This document shows, in pieces, positions 23,985 through 37,888 of a DNA stretch of 64,000 nt. The stretch comes from Bretschneidera sinensis (lineage: Eukaryota > Streptophyta > Magnoliopsida > Brassicales > Akaniaceae). The position numbers were made by a program, and so were the translations under genes. Each line of letters opens with the position of its first letter. The stretch's first letter is position 1. The DNA is taken from the NCBI GenBank assembly GCA_023935145.1, contig CM043705.1, positions 59,688,584-59,752,583 on the forward strand, read 5' to 3'. The notes below the pieces were generated by a model that saw nothing but the letters and a program-made list of their open reading frames with translations, had not been told where the DNA came from and did no database searches.

Positions 23985-26094
23985 ATTATTTTCAAATCAA
24001 AGTTTTCCACAAGAAAGCATAACGTGAAACACACTTGTAATTCCTACCTTGTTCCTTAATGAATAACTAATCAAAATCTAACAAAATTATATAAAATCTT
24101 ATTCTGGCCTACATGTACAAGTTAGTGGCTAAATAGAGTACCAAAAATAAGAAAAAAAATTAATAGATGGGAGAAGCTATTTCTGCAGCAGAAATTGCTT
24201 CTTCCACAAAATTATTTTGTTCTTTTTAGTGACGTATGTGTCATTAAAAGAAAAAAAATAAATAATTTGAAAGCAACTATGTCCTGTCAGCAAACCATAT
24301 AGGAATTTGTGTTGCAAAATCACGATTGTTGCTTCTTCCATTCAGCAAGAATTACTAGGTTAACACAACGGAGAGAAAGAAAGACCTGAAGAAGCAAGGT
24401 TTTCTTTGTCCTCACACAAACCGGGATTTATTTGTAGTTTTTGAAATTAAAACAGTCTTCAAGACAATTTAGTATTCTATATGAACAAGTGATCTTCCTA
24501 ATAAAAAGTACTGTATGTTTATAAGACAGTACAACTCTGTACGCAGTTAAATACATTAAATCGATATCTTCTTTTCTTCACAGAATTACAATTCGAATTT
24601 ACTTATACAATTGCAAATCTTTTACAAATTAAACAATCAATTTATTTTACATTGAACTCTTGCTTTTCTGCACTACTCCTCCTAGAGGTTGCACTGAATC
24701 CTGCCATATGTATGTGAGCTAAGATGGCGGTAGTGGTTCAAACCCGCTTCGTTGTCATCCCTATTGAATATTTGACGCTGTGATTTCTGCTATTTTTAAA
24801 AGATTTTCCGTTATCTTATTAAAATATTCATCTAATTCCCCTCGAAAAAATATTTAATTCTATGTAGAAAAAGAATTCATCTAAACAATTTAGTACTCTA
24901 TCTAAAAGTTGTAATTATTTTTTTAGATATAAATATTACACCATATAATTGACAGTAATGTAATTAATATATATATCATGACAACATTCACGTAGGCAAT
25001 GATGAGATGCTGAACATTTCATTTACCTTACACATATTGTAATTATTTGATTAAATGTGAAAAACGTTCAAAAGAAAAAAATAACTCCACTTAATTTCAA
25101 ACTCAAATAGTGGCCTAAAAATTTTATTTAAAAAAATCATTGTCTTGAAAGAAGTTTATATACATTCAAAATTCAGGTACACATTAATCTTAAGTCACAT
25201 AAAATAATAGTTTCCTCGTGTTTATTTGCCTAATCCAATTCAAATAACATATTAATTTTTATATAAATTAATTTCTCTCATTGTTAACAAAAATAGTTTA
25301 AAATATAAACTACTGCAATAGTACTATAGTCTTGGCACGTGCATTGCACGAGTACATAACTTGTATATATTATAATTTATGAAAGACTTGGGTAAAATGT
25401 CATTAGCTTCCATTTTTTAGATTTTGTTTTCAAACTACGGAATTTGATATTTGCTGATATGTGAGATGTATGACATTTATCGGAGATGTTCCTAATTCTT
25501 TATTGCTTTTAAACCGCATTCATAGTGGAGAAAGTGAAAAGCCAAATTAACACATGGGATCAAAATGAAATTACCCAAAAAATATATATGAATGGATCAG
25601 AGAACCCATAATTGCTAGCTAGCGTGGAAATTGAAACAAGAATACTATAAAAAAAAAATTGAAAGAGAAGAAAATCCAAGGCTTTTTGTTTTAAATTCTT
25701 TTTTTTTTTTGTTTATAATTATTAAAGTTAAACTTCTAGCAATTAAATGGAACAAAAATTACGATCTCAAACTCACGGAACATTACGCTCGAGCTCACCA
25801 AATCAGTTACCAATTAATATATCCTTAACTGCAATGTAAAAAAGGGTATGTAAATGGACGGAAACTGAAGATGAGTAATCATTTCTTTTTTCTCTACACG
25901 TTTTACGAACTGCATAATTATTATCTTTTATAAAGCTATAAAGCAAGTAGCTTAATTACTCCACTACTACAGCAGTATTTAAGAGTTAATTAATCAACGG
26001 GCTTTGAGTTGTTGATGAACAAAATGAATTAGTAGTAATAAGTCCATCTCCTTAATTATTTTTGTGTCTTATATTTAAACACTGACGATAAAAA
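23985..26094. other. Spacer T5-T6
   Basis: No gene; same contents and private variants as the two preceding spacers. Confidence 0.85.
25929..25942 (+). promoter_or_regulatory. Native proximal promoter of T6 (double TATAAA)
   Basis: TATAAA at 25929-25934 and 25937-25942. Confidence 0.5.
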
Positions 26095-28588
26095 ATGGGT
26101 GCTCGGCTTCCTATATTTCTTGCTGGTGCAATAGCTTTTGAAGTTTTTGGGGGAAAAGAGGAAGTCAAAGAATGGTGGAAGAAATACGGGATCAAATTTA
26201 AACCTGACGACCCTTGCTATCCATGTAAGAAAGGCTATAGGACAGATTATGATTGTCGTAAGTGCAAAATAAAAGTAACCCTTTGGAATACAAAACGCCA
26301 CTATGAAGTATATAGATATGAAACGACTGATTATTGTAATTATTTTGAGGGGAGTTGGGATTATCACAATGATACCACGTCTTCTTACCCTTTTTACAGC
26401 TCAGAAAGTTGCCCTTTTATAGAAAAACAATTTGATTGCCATAAGAATGGTCGACCAGACAGAGATTATCTTAAGTACAGATGGAAGCCCAATTCATGCA
26501 CGTTACCCAAGTACGTACATATTTACCAACCTTAATTTTCCTCTCTAAAGTCATTTACTAATTTAATAATTAATTACATGACTTATAAGACAATTTATAT
26601 ATATAAACAGATTTAACGGGAAAGATTTCTTGAGGAGATTTAAAGGAAAACGGATCATGTTTATTAGGGATTCAATGGGTCTTAATCAATGGCAGTCACT
26701 CACATGCATGCTTCATACAGCAGAACCACATGCTAAATATACCTTAACGAGGAAAAGAGGTCTCTCCACATTTAGCTTCCCGGTATGAGAATTTTCTTTT
26801 TCCTTTGAATTACTTTGTCTAAATTATCTTAGCTTAAATTTGGTATTCGTTTAAACTTTGGTGATGAACACTACACTTTTCTTGTTAGTGTAATTTTTAA
26901 AAAAAAAAAAAAAGAGAGGGGCAGTGCGTAGAAGAAGAAAGTTCGTCATCAAAATAATTCAGGGGTCCCCTTCAATAATTGGGGAGAATATTTAGATTTC
27001 AATGCATCATTTGAATGAGTCACGTCAATATTATGGATGTTGTGACATTCATCCAATGATGAATCAATCTCATAAACCATTTTTTAATAAAAAGAAAAAC
27101 AAAATCTATCTATGATACCCTTAATTCATGTAGTGGAGAATAAAACCACTAACCACTCATTTACTAAATTGTTACGATTACTAAAATATCATACCGCACT
27201 TCAATTTCATTTTTCTTTTTGTAGAGCTACAATGTTTCGTTAATGTTCTCCCGCAATGCACTGCTAGTTGATGTTGTTAGGGAGAAAGGTCGGGGAATTT
27301 TAAAACTTAATTCCATTAACGATGGAGAAATATGGAAGGGAATCGATGCATTGATCTTCAATACATGGCATTGGTGGCTTCACAGTGGATCCAAAACACC
27401 GTAAGTTTTTCATTAACACTTGATTTGTGTTTCTAAATATTGAGGATTTTTTTTAACTGAAAAGTGCAATCAATCATATATACCCTCTTCATATGTTTGT
27501 GTTCATAGATTGAATTCTATTAAAAAAGACAATTGATTCCCTTGAACCGCAATCTTAGGTGTCTATCCTTCAAAAATATTAGTTGAAGTTACTTTTGGTT
27601 TTATAGAACCTTATATATATACCAGGATCTTTTCCATTACATTGGTTCATCACATGATTTCTGAGTTGTTCACTCTGACCTTGCATACGAGGATCACAGT
27701 CTCGTTGAAATTTCAAATTTCCACGCATCTTGACCATTTCATATCGTTTTACCAAATAACTCAGGATTTTCCAATAAAATTCAGAATTTGTGTGATATTT
27801 CGAAAAATCCTTCAATTTCCATGAATAGATAGGTAATATTTCGAGGAATTTTTTTTTGTCAATTTCTGGAAATTGAACAAATTAATTCTTGATGATGGAG
27901 TTTTTTACCCTTTTACAATTTCAAATTGAAATCGAAATTTTCATCTGTACTTCCGTATTTCTTTTAGTCTCGAAATCTTTGTTGAAATCAAAATTAAAAA
28001 CCTTGCTTTTATGTGATATTTCTATTCTAAAAAAAAATAATTAACCTTACAGATGGGATGTTATTCAAGATGGGGAATCTACATACAAAGACATGGATCG
28101 CTTGGTTGCATACGAGAAAGCATTGAATACGTGGGCTAGATGGGTAAATTCTAATGTGGATACTACCAAAACCAAAATCTTCTTCCAGGGTGTTTCTCCA
28201 GATCATCACAAGTAAGTAAATTTCTATAGAGTGTCATATGTATTTGTTACATATCTTCATATTTTTCTTTCTTTTTTTTTAACACAGTTCAAGAGATTGG
28301 GGGGATCAAAATGCGAAGACTTGCAAAGGGGAAACACATCCATTGCTTGAGTCTATGTATCCAGGAGGTTTACATAAAGCGTAAGCAATTCTAGAAAAAC
28401 TAATAGGTACAATGCAAAAGAAAGTTCATCTGCTTAATGTGACAACCTTATCACAACTAAGGAAAGATGGTCACCCCTCGTCCTACGGTCATGTAGAATC
28501 CCTTGGAACAGACTGCAGCCATTGGTGTCTCCCCGGACTTCCTGATACCTGGAATGAACTCCTATATGCAACTCTACTTCAGAACTAG
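26095..28588 (+). pseudogene. T6: TBL pseudogene, nonsense codon in exon 5, RDS motif
   Basis: Exons 26095-26510, 26611-26782, 27225-27400, 28053-28211 and 28288-28588. The intron-3 donor is normal, unlike T4 and T5. In exon 5, GAA of the others is TAA at 28382-28384, which removes the C-terminal third of the esterase domain, including DCSH. Codon 158 is Arg. GRR in exon 3 is GRG. The 5' half matches T5 and the 3' half matches T7, so T6 marks a crossover between two sub-families. Confidence 0.85.
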
Positions 28589-30698
28589 ATTATTTTCAAA
28601 TCAAAGTTTTCCACAAGAAAGCATAACGTGAAACACACTTGTAATTCCTACCTTGTTCCTTAATGAATAACTAATCAAAATCTAACAAAATTATATAAAA
28701 TCTTATTCTGGCCTACATGTACAAGTTAGTGGCTAAATAGAGTACCAAAAATAAGAAAAAAAATTAATAGATGGGAGAGGCTATTTCTGCAGCAGAAATT
28801 GCTTCTTCCACAAAATTATTTTGTTCTTTTTAGTGACGTATGTGTCATTAAAAGAAAAAAAATAAATAATTTGAAAGCAGCTATGTCCTGTCAGCAAACC
28901 ATATAGGAATTTGTGTTGCAAAATCACGATTGTTGCTTCTTCCATTCAGCAAGAATTACTAGGTTAACACAACGGAGAGAAAGAAAGACCTGAAGATGCA
29001 AGGTTTTCTGTGTCCTCACACTGACCGGGATTTATTTGAAGCTTTTGAAATTAAAACAGTCTTCAAGACAATTTACTATTCTACATGAACAAGTGATCTT
29101 CCTAATAAAAAGTACTGTATGTTGATAAGACAGTACTACTCTGTACGCAGTTAAATACATTAAATCGATATCTTCTTTTCTTCACAGAATTACAATTCGA
29201 ATTTACTTATACAATTGCAAATCTTTTACAAATTAAACAATCAATTTATTTTACATTGAACTCTTGCTTTTCTGCACTACTCCTCCTAGAGGTTGCACTG
29301 AATCCTGCCATATGTATGTGAGCTAAGATGGCGGTAGTGGTTCAAACCCGCTTCGTTGTCATCCCTATTGAATATTTGACGCTGTGATTTCTGCTATTTT
29401 TAAAAGATTTTCCGTTATCTTATTAAAATATTCATCTAATTCCCCTCGAAAAAATATTTCATTCTATGTAGAAAAAGAATTCATCTAAACAATTTAGTAC
29501 TCTATCTAAAAGTTGTAATTATTTTTTTAGATATAAATATTACTCCATATAATTGACCGTAATGTAATTAATATATATATCATGACAACATTCACGTAGG
29601 CAATGATGAGATGCTGAACATTTCATTTACCTTACACATATTGTAATTATTTGATTAAATGTGAAAAACGTTCAAAAGAAAAAAATAACTCCACTTAATT
29701 TCAAACTCAAATAGTGGCCTAAAAATTTTATTTAAAAAAATCATTGTCTTGAAAGAAGTTTATATACATTCAAAATTCAGGTACACATTAATCTTAAGTC
29801 ACATAAAATAATAGTTTCCTCGTGTTTATTTGCCTAATCCAATTCAAATAACATATTAATTTTTATATAAATTAATTTCTCTCATTGTTAACAAAAATAG
29901 TTTAAAATATAAACTACTGCAACAGTACTATAGTGTTGGCACGTGCATTGCACGAGTACATAACTTGTATATATTATAATTTATGAAAGACTTGGGTAAA
30001 ATGTCATTAGCTTCCATTTTTTAGATTTTGTTTTCAAACTACAGAATTTGATATTTGCTGATATGTGAGATGTATGACATTTATCGGAGATGTTCCTAAT
30101 TCTTTATTGGTTTTAAACCGCATTCATAGTGGGGAAAGTGAAAAACCAAATTAACACATGGGATCAAAATGAAATTACCCAAAAAATATATATGAATGGA
30201 TCAGAGAACCCATAATTGCTAGCTAGCGTGGAAATTGAAACAAGAATACTATAAAAAAAAAATTGAAAGAGAAGAAAATCCAAGGCTTTTTGTATTAAAT
30301 TCTTTTTTTTTTTTGGTTATAATTATTAAAGTTAAACTTCTAGCAATTAAATGGAACAAAAATTACGATCTCAAACTCACGGAACATTACGCTCGAGCTC
30401 ACCAAATCAGTTACCAATTAATATATCCTTAACTGCAATGTAAAAAAGGGTATGTAAATGGACGGAAACTGAAGATGAGTAATCATTTCTTTTTTCTCTA
30501 CACGTTTTACGAACTGCATAATTATTATCTTTTATAAAGCTATAAAGCAAGTAGCTTAATTACTCCACTACTACAGCAGTATTTAAGAGTTAATTAATCA
30601 ACGGGCTTTGAGTTGTTGATGAACAAAATGAATTAGTAGTAATAAGTCCATCTCCTTAATTATTTTTGTGTCTTATATTTAAACACTGACGATAAAAA
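28589..30698. other. Spacer T6-T7
   Basis: No gene. Has the hairpin, B-box-like motif, G-box and native promoter. The private variant GACCGTAATG near 29557 is shared only with the T7-T8 spacer. Confidence 0.85.
30533..30546 (+). promoter_or_regulatory. Native proximal promoter of T7 (double TATAAA)
   Basis: TATAAA at 30533-30538 and 30541-30546. Confidence 0.5.
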
Positions 30699-33179
30699 AT
30701 GGGTGCTCGGCTTCCTATATTTCTTGCTGGTGCAATAGCTTTTGAAGTTTTTGGGGGAAAAGAGGAAGTCAAAGAATGGTGGAAGAAATACGGGATCAAA
30801 TTTAAACCTGACGACCCTTGCTATCCATGTAAGAAAGGCTATAGGACAGATTATGATTGTCGTAAGTGCAAAATAAAAGTAACCCTTTGGAATACAAAAC
30901 GCCACTATGAAGTATATAGATATGAAACGACTGATTATTGTAATTATTTTGAGGGGAGTTGGGATTATCACAATGATACCACGTCTTCTTACCCTTTTTA
31001 CAGCTCAGAAAGTTGCCCTTTTATAGAAAAACAATTTGATTGCCATAAGAATGGTCGACCAGACAAAGATTATCTTAAGTACAGATGGAAGCACGTTACC
31101 AAAGTACGTACATATTTACCAACCTTAATTTTCCTCTCTAAAGTCATTTACTAATTTAATAATTAATTACTTGACTTATAAGACAATTTATATATATAAA
31201 CAGATTTAACGGGAAAGATTTCATGGGGAAATTTAAAGGAAAACGGATCATGTTTATTGGGGATTCAATGGGACTTAATCAATGGCAGTCACTCACATGC
31301 ATGCTTCATACAGCAGAACCACATGCTAAATATACCTTAACGAGGAAAAGATGTCTCTCCACATTTAGCTTCCCGGTATGAGAATTTTCTTTTTCCTTTG
31401 AATTACTTTGTCTAAATTATCTTAGCTTAAATTTGGTATTCGTTTAAACTTTGGTGATGAACACTACACTTTTCTTGTTAGTGTAATTTTTTTTTAAAAA
31501 AAAAGAGAGGGGCAGTGCGTAGAAGAAGAAAGTTCGTCATCAAAATAATTCAGGGGTCCCCTTCAATAATTGGGGAGAATATTTAGATTTCAATGCATCA
31601 TTTGAATGAGTCACGTCAATATTATGGATGTTGTGACATTCATCCAATGATGAATCAATCTCATAAACCATTTTTTAATAAAAAGAAAAACAAAATCTAT
31701 CTATGATACCCTTAATTCATGTAGTGGAGAATAAAACCACTAACCACTCATTTACTAAATTGTTACGATTACTAAAATATCATACCGCACTTCAATTTCA
31801 TTTTTCTTTTTGTAGAGCTACAATGTTTCGTTAATGTTCTCCCGCAATGCACTGCTAGTTGATGTTGTTAGGGAGAAAGGTCGGGGAATTTTAAAACTTA
31901 ATTCCATTAACGATGGAGAAATATGGAAGGGAATCGATGCATTGATCTTCAATACATGGCATTGGTGGCTTCACAGTGGATCCAAAACACCGTAAGTTTT
32001 TCATTAACACTTGATTTGTGTTTCTAAATATTGAGGATTTTTTTTAACTGAAAAGTGCAATCAATCATATATACCCTCTTCATATGTTTGTGTTCATAGA
32101 TTGAATTCTATTAAAAAAGACAATTGATTCCCTTGAACCGCAATCTTAGGTGTCTATCCTTCAAAAATATTAGTTGAAGTTACTTTTGGTTTTATAGAAC
32201 CTTATATATATACCAGGATCTTTTCCATTACATTGGTTCATCACATGATTTCTGAGTTGTTCACTCTGACCTTGCATACGAGGATCACAGTCTCGTTGAA
32301 ATTTCAAATTTCCACGCATCTTGACCATTTCATATCGTTTTACCAAATAACTCAGGATTTTCCAATAAAATTCAGAATTTGTGTGATATTTCGAAAAATC
32401 CTTCAATTTCCATGAATAGATAGGTAATATTTCGAGGAATTTTTTTTTGTCAATTTCTGGAAATTGAACAAATTAATTCTTGATGATGGAGTTTTTTACC
32501 CTTTTACAATTTCAAATTGAAATCGAAATTTTCATCTGTACTTCCGTATTTCTTTTAGTCTCGAAATCTTTGTTGAAATCAAAATTAAAAACCTTGCTTT
32601 TATGTGATATTTCTATTCTAAAAAAAAATAATTAACCTTACAGATGGGATGTTATTCAAGATGGGGAATCTACATACAAAGACATGGATCGCTTGGTTGC
32701 ATACGAGAAAGCATTGAATACGTGGGCTAGATGGGTAAATTCTAATGTGGATACTACCAAAACCAAAATCTTCTTCCAGGGTGTTTCTCCAGATCATCAC
32801 AAGTAAGTAAATTTCTATAGAGTGTCATATGTATTTGTTACATATCTTCATATTTTTCTTTCTTTTTTTTTAACACAGTTCAAGAGATTGGGGGGATCAA
32901 AATGCGAAGACTTGCAAAGGGGAAACACATCCATTGCTTGAGTCTATGTATCCAGGAGGTTTACATAAAGCGTAAGCAATTCTAGAAAAACTAATAGGTA
33001 CAATGCAAAAGAAAGTTCATCTGCTTAATGTGACAACCTTATCACAACTAAGGAAAGATGGTCACCCCTCGTCCTACGGTCATGTAGAATCCCTTGGAAC
33101 AGACTGCAGCCATTGGTGTCTCCCCGGACTTCCTGATACCTGGAATGAACTCCTATATGCAACTCTACTTCAGAACTAG
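30699..33179 (+). pseudogene. T7: TBL pseudogene, exon-1 frameshift plus exon-5 nonsense
   Basis: Exons equivalent to 30699-31103, 31204-31375, 31816-31991, 32644-32802 and 32879-33179. Exon 1 is 405 nt rather than 416: eleven bases after AGATGGAAGC (near 31092) are missing. This shifts the frame and removes the PMR5N cysteine Cys135. Exon 5 repeats the TAA seen in T6 (32973-32975). The GDS triplet is intact (GGG at codon 158), so the Arg158 lineage ends before this copy. Exon 2 has FMGKF in place of FLRRF. Confidence 0.87.
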
Positions 33180-35290
33180 ATTATTTTCAAATCAAAGTTT
33201 TCCACAAGAAAGCATAACGTGAAACACACTTGTAATTCCTACCTTGTTCCTTAATGAATAACTAATCAAAATCTAACAAAATTATATAAAATCTTATTCT
33301 GGCCTACATGTACAAGTTAGTGGCTAAATAGAGTACCAAAAATAAGAAAAAAAATTAATAGATGGGAGAGGCTATTTCTGCAGCAGAAATTGCTTCTTCC
33401 ACAAAATTATTTTGTTCTTTTTAGTGACGTATGTGTCATTAAAAGAAAAAAAATAAATAATTTGAAAGCAGCTATGTCCTGTCAGCAAACCATATAGGAA
33501 TTTGTGTTGCAAAATCACGATTGTTGCTTCTTCCATTCAGCAAGAATTACTAGGTTAACACAACGGAGAGAAAGAAAGACCTGAAGATGCAAGGTTTTCT
33601 GTGTCCTCACACTGACCGGGATTTATTTGAAGCTTTTGAAATTAAAACAGTCTTCAAGACAATTTACTATTCTACATGAACAAGTGATCTTCCTAATAAA
33701 AAGTACTGTATGTTGATAAGACAGTACTACTCTGTACGCAGTTAAATACATTAAATCGATATCTTCTTTTCTTCACAGAATTACAATTCGAATTTACTTA
33801 TACAATTGCAAATCTTTTACAAATTAAACAATCAATTTATTTTACATTGAACTCTTGCTTTTCTGCACTACTCCTCCTAGAGGTTGCACTGAATCCTGCC
33901 ATATGTATGTGAGCTAAGATGGCGGTAGTGGTTCAAACCCGCTTCGTTGTCATCCCTATTGAATATTTGACGCTGTGATTTCTGCTATTTTTAAAAGATT
34001 TTCCGTTATCTTATTAAAATATTCATCTAATTCCCCTCGAAAAAATATTTCATTCTATGTAGAAAAAGAATTCATCTAAACAATTTAGTACTCTATCTAA
34101 AAGTTGTAATTATTTTTTTAGATATAAATATTACTCCATATAATTGACCGTAATGTAATTAATATATATATCATGACAACATTCACGTAGGCAATGATGA
34201 GATGCTGAACATTTCATTTACCTTACACATATTGTAATTATTTGATTAAATGTGAAAAACGTTCAAAAGAAAAAAATAACTCCACTTAATTTCAAACTCA
34301 AATAGTGGCCTAAAAATTTTATTTAAAAAAATCATTGTCTTGAAAGAAGTTTATATACATTCAAAATTCAGGTACACATTAATCTTAAGTCACATAAAAT
34401 AATAGTTTCCTCGTGTTTATTTGCCTAATCCAATTCAAATAACATATTAATTTTTATATAAATTAATTTCTCTCATTGTTAACAAAAATAGTTTAAAATA
34501 TAAACTACTGCAACAGTACTATAGTGTTGGCACGTGCATTGCACGAGTACATAACTTGTATATATTATAATTTATGAAAGACTTGGGTAAAATGTCATTA
34601 GCTTCCATTTTTTAGATTTTGTTTTCAAACTACAGAATTTGATATTTGCTGATATGTGAGATGTATGACATTTATCGGAGATGTTCCTAATTCTTTATTG
34701 GTTTTAAACCGCATTCATAGTGGGGAAAGTGAAAAACCAAATTAACACATGGGATCAAAATGAAATTACCCAAAAAATATATATGAATGGATCAGAGAAC
34801 CCATAATTGCTAGCTAGCGTGGAAATTGAAACAAGAATACTATAAAAAAAAAATTGAAAGAGAAGAAAATCCAAGGCTTTTTGTATTAAATTCTTTTTTT
34901 TTTTTTGGTTATAATTATTAAAGTTAAACTTCTAGCAATTAAATGGAACAAAAATTACGATCTCAAACTCACGGAACATTACGCTCGAGCTCACCAAATC
35001 AGTTACCAATTAATATATCCTTAACTGCAATGTAAAAAAGGGTATGTAAATGGACGGAAACTGAAGATGAGTAATCATTTCTTTTTTCTCTACACGTTTT
35101 ACGAACTGCATAATTATTATCTTTTATAAAGCTATAAAGCAAGTAGCTTAATTACTCCACTACTACAGCAGTATTTAAGAGTTAATTAATCAACGGGCTT
35201 TGAGTTGTTGATGAACAAAATGAATTAGTAGTAATAAGTCCATCTCCTTAATTATTTTTGTGTCTTATATTTAAACACTGACGATAAAAA
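33180..35290. other. Spacer T7-T8
   Basis: No gene. Nearly identical to the T6-T7 spacer, including the GACCGTAATG variant; the T-run near 34890-34906 is slightly longer. Confidence 0.85.
35125..35138 (+). promoter_or_regulatory. Native proximal promoter of T8 (double TATAAA)
   Basis: TATAAA at 35125-35130 and 35133-35138. Confidence 0.5.
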
Positions 35291-37888
35291 ATGGGTGCTC
35301 GGCTTCCTATATTTCTTGCTGGTGCAATAGCTTTTGAAGTTTTTGGGGGAAAAGAGGAAGTCAAAGAATGGTGGAAGAAATACGGGATCAAATTTAAACC
35401 TGACGACCCTTGCTATCCATGTAAGAAAGGCTATAGGACAGATTATGATTGTCGTAAGTGCAAAATAAAAGTAACCCTTTGGAATACAAAACGCCACTAT
35501 GAAGTATATAGATATGAAACGACTGATTATTGTAATTATTTTGAGGGGAGTTGGGATTATCACAATGATACCACGTCTTCTTACCCTTTTTACAGCTCAG
35601 AAAGTTGCCCTTTTATAGAAAAACAATTTGATTGCCATAAGAATGGTCGACCAGACAAAGATTATCTTAAGTACAGATGGAAGCACGTTACCAAAGTACG
35701 TACATATTTACCAACCTTAATTTTCCTCTCTAAAGTCATTTACTAATTTAATAATTAATTACTTGACTTATAAGACAATTTATATATATAAACAGATTTA
35801 ACGGGAAAGATTTCATGGGGAAATTTAAAGGAAAACGGATCATGTTTATTGGGGATTCAATGGGACTTAATCAATGGCAGTCACTCACATGCATGCTTCA
35901 TACAGCAGAACCACATGCTAAATATACCTTAACGAGGAAAAGATGTCTCTCCACATTTAGCTTCCCGGTATGAGAATTTTCTTTTTCCTTTGAATTACTT
36001 TGTCTAAATTATCTTAGCTTAAATTTGGTATTCGTTTAAACTTTGGTGATGAACACTACACTTTTCTTGTTAGTGTAATTTTTTTTAAAAAAAAAAGAGA
36101 GGGGCAGTGCGTAGAAGAAGAAAGTTCGTCATCAAAATAATTCAGAGGTCCCCTTCAATAATTGGTTAGAATATTTAGATTTCAATGCATCATTTGAATG
36201 AGTCACGTCAATATTATGGATGTTGTGACATTCATCCAATGATGAATCAATCTCATAAACCATTTTTTAATAAAAAGAAAAACAAAATCTATCTATGATA
36301 CCCTTAATTCATGTAGTGGAGAATAAAACCACTAACCACTCATTTACTAAATTGTTACGATTACTAAAATATCATACCGCACTTCAATTTCATTTTTCTT
36401 TTTGTAGATCTACAATGTTTTGTTAATGTTCTCCCGCAATGCACTGCTAGTTGATGTTGTTAGGGAGAAAGGTCGGCGAATTTTAAAACTTAATTCCATT
36501 AACGATGGAGAAATATGGAAGGGAATCGATGCATTGATCTTCAATACATGGCATTGGTGGCTTCACAGTGGATCCAAAACACCGTAAGTTTTTCATTAAC
36601 ACTTGATTTGTGTCTCTAAATATTGAGGATTTTTTTTAACTGAAAAGTGCAATCAATCATATATACCCTCTTCATATGTTCGTGTTCATAGATTGAATTC
36701 TATTAAAAAAGACAATTGATTCCCTTGAACCGCAATCTCAGGTGTCTATCCTTCAAAAATATTAGTTGAAGTTACTTTTGGTTTTATAGAACCTTATATA
36801 TATAAATCAGGATCTTTTCCATTACTTTGGTTCATCACATGATTTCTGAGTTGTTCACTCTGACCTTGCATACGAGGATCACAATCTCGTTGAAATTTCA
36901 AATTTCCAAGCTTCTTGACCATTTCATATCGTTTTACCAAATAACTCAGGATTTTCCAATAAAATTCTGAATTTGTATGATATTTCGAAAATTCCTTCAA
37001 TTTCCATGAATAGATAGGTAATATTTCGAGGAATTTTTTTTGTCAATTTCTGGAATTTGAACAAATTAATTCTTGATGATGGAATTTTTTACCCTTTTAC
37101 AATTTCAAATTTAAATCGAAATTTTCATCTGTACTTCCATATTTCTTTTACTCTCGAAATCTTTGTTTAAATCAAAATTAAAAACCTTGCTTTTATGTGA
37201 TATTTCTATTCTAAAAAAAAAATTAACCTTACAGATGGGATGTTATTCAAGATGGGGAATCTACATACAAAGACATGGATCGCTTGGTTGCATATGAGAA
37301 AGCATTGAATACGTGGGCTAGATGGGTAAATTCTAATGTGGATACTACCAAAACCAAAATCTTCTTCCAGGGTGTTTCTCCAGATCATCACAAGTAAGTA
37401 AATTTCTATTGTGTCATATGTATTTGTTACATATCTTCATATTTTTCTTTCTTTTTTTTTAACACATTTGAAGAGATTGGGGGGATCAAAATGCAAAGAC
37501 TTGCAAAGGGGAAACACATCCATTGCTTGAGTCTAAGTATCCAGGAGGTTTACATAAAGCGGAAGCAATTCTAGAAAAAGTAATAGGTACAATGCAAAAG
37601 AAAGTTCATTTGCTTAATGTGACAACCTTATCACAACTAAGGAAAGATGGTCACCCCTCGTCCTACGGTCATGTAGAATCCCTTGGAACAGACTGCAGCC
37701 ATTGGTATCACCCCGGACTTCCTGATACCTGGAATGAACTCCTATATGCAACTCTACTATTATACTATAGTGTTGGGACGAGCATTGCACGAGTACATAA
37801 TTTGTATATATTATACTTTATTAAAGACTTGGGTAAAATGTCATTAGCTTCCATTTTTTGGATTTTGTTTTCAAACTACGGAATTTGA
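35291..37888 (+). pseudogene. T8: TBL pseudogene, exon-1 frameshift, shifted acceptor, 3' end fused to spacer
   Basis: Exons equivalent to 35291-35695, 35796-35967, 36408-36583, 37235-37393 and 37474-37888. It shares the 11-bp exon-1 deletion with T7, so the frame is lost before the GDS block. The intron-4 acceptor CAG is CAT; the next AG, six bases on, keeps phase. After codons for YATLL the sequence jumps, with five filler bases (ATTAT, 37759-37763), into spacer that normally lies about 1.35 kb downstream. The reading frame then runs on to a stop at 37886-37888. The normal stop, 3' flank and polyadenylation-like signals are lost. Exon 3 begins ATC TAC rather than AGC TAC. GDS and DCSH codons themselves survive. 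Confidence 0.85.

Larger units (their letters stand above)
16881..26094 (+). repeat. Two consecutive 4607-bp units (T4, T5)
   Basis: Start-to-start spacing is exactly 4607 bp twice (16881, 21488, 26095). Every exon offset agrees between T4 and T5, including homopolymer runs in introns, and both share the broken intron-3 donor. In the stretches I compared I found no differences. This is either a very recent duplication or an assembly duplication. Confidence 0.85.
28589..33179 (+). repeat. About 4.59-kb duplicated unit (end of T6 to end of T7)
   Basis: The end of T6 and the spacer after it match the end of T7 and its spacer, including the TAA in exon 5, TTTGAAGC and the variant ATTGACCGTAATG. 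T7 and T8 starts are 4592 bp apart and share the 11-bp exon-1 deletion. Confidence 0.75.
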
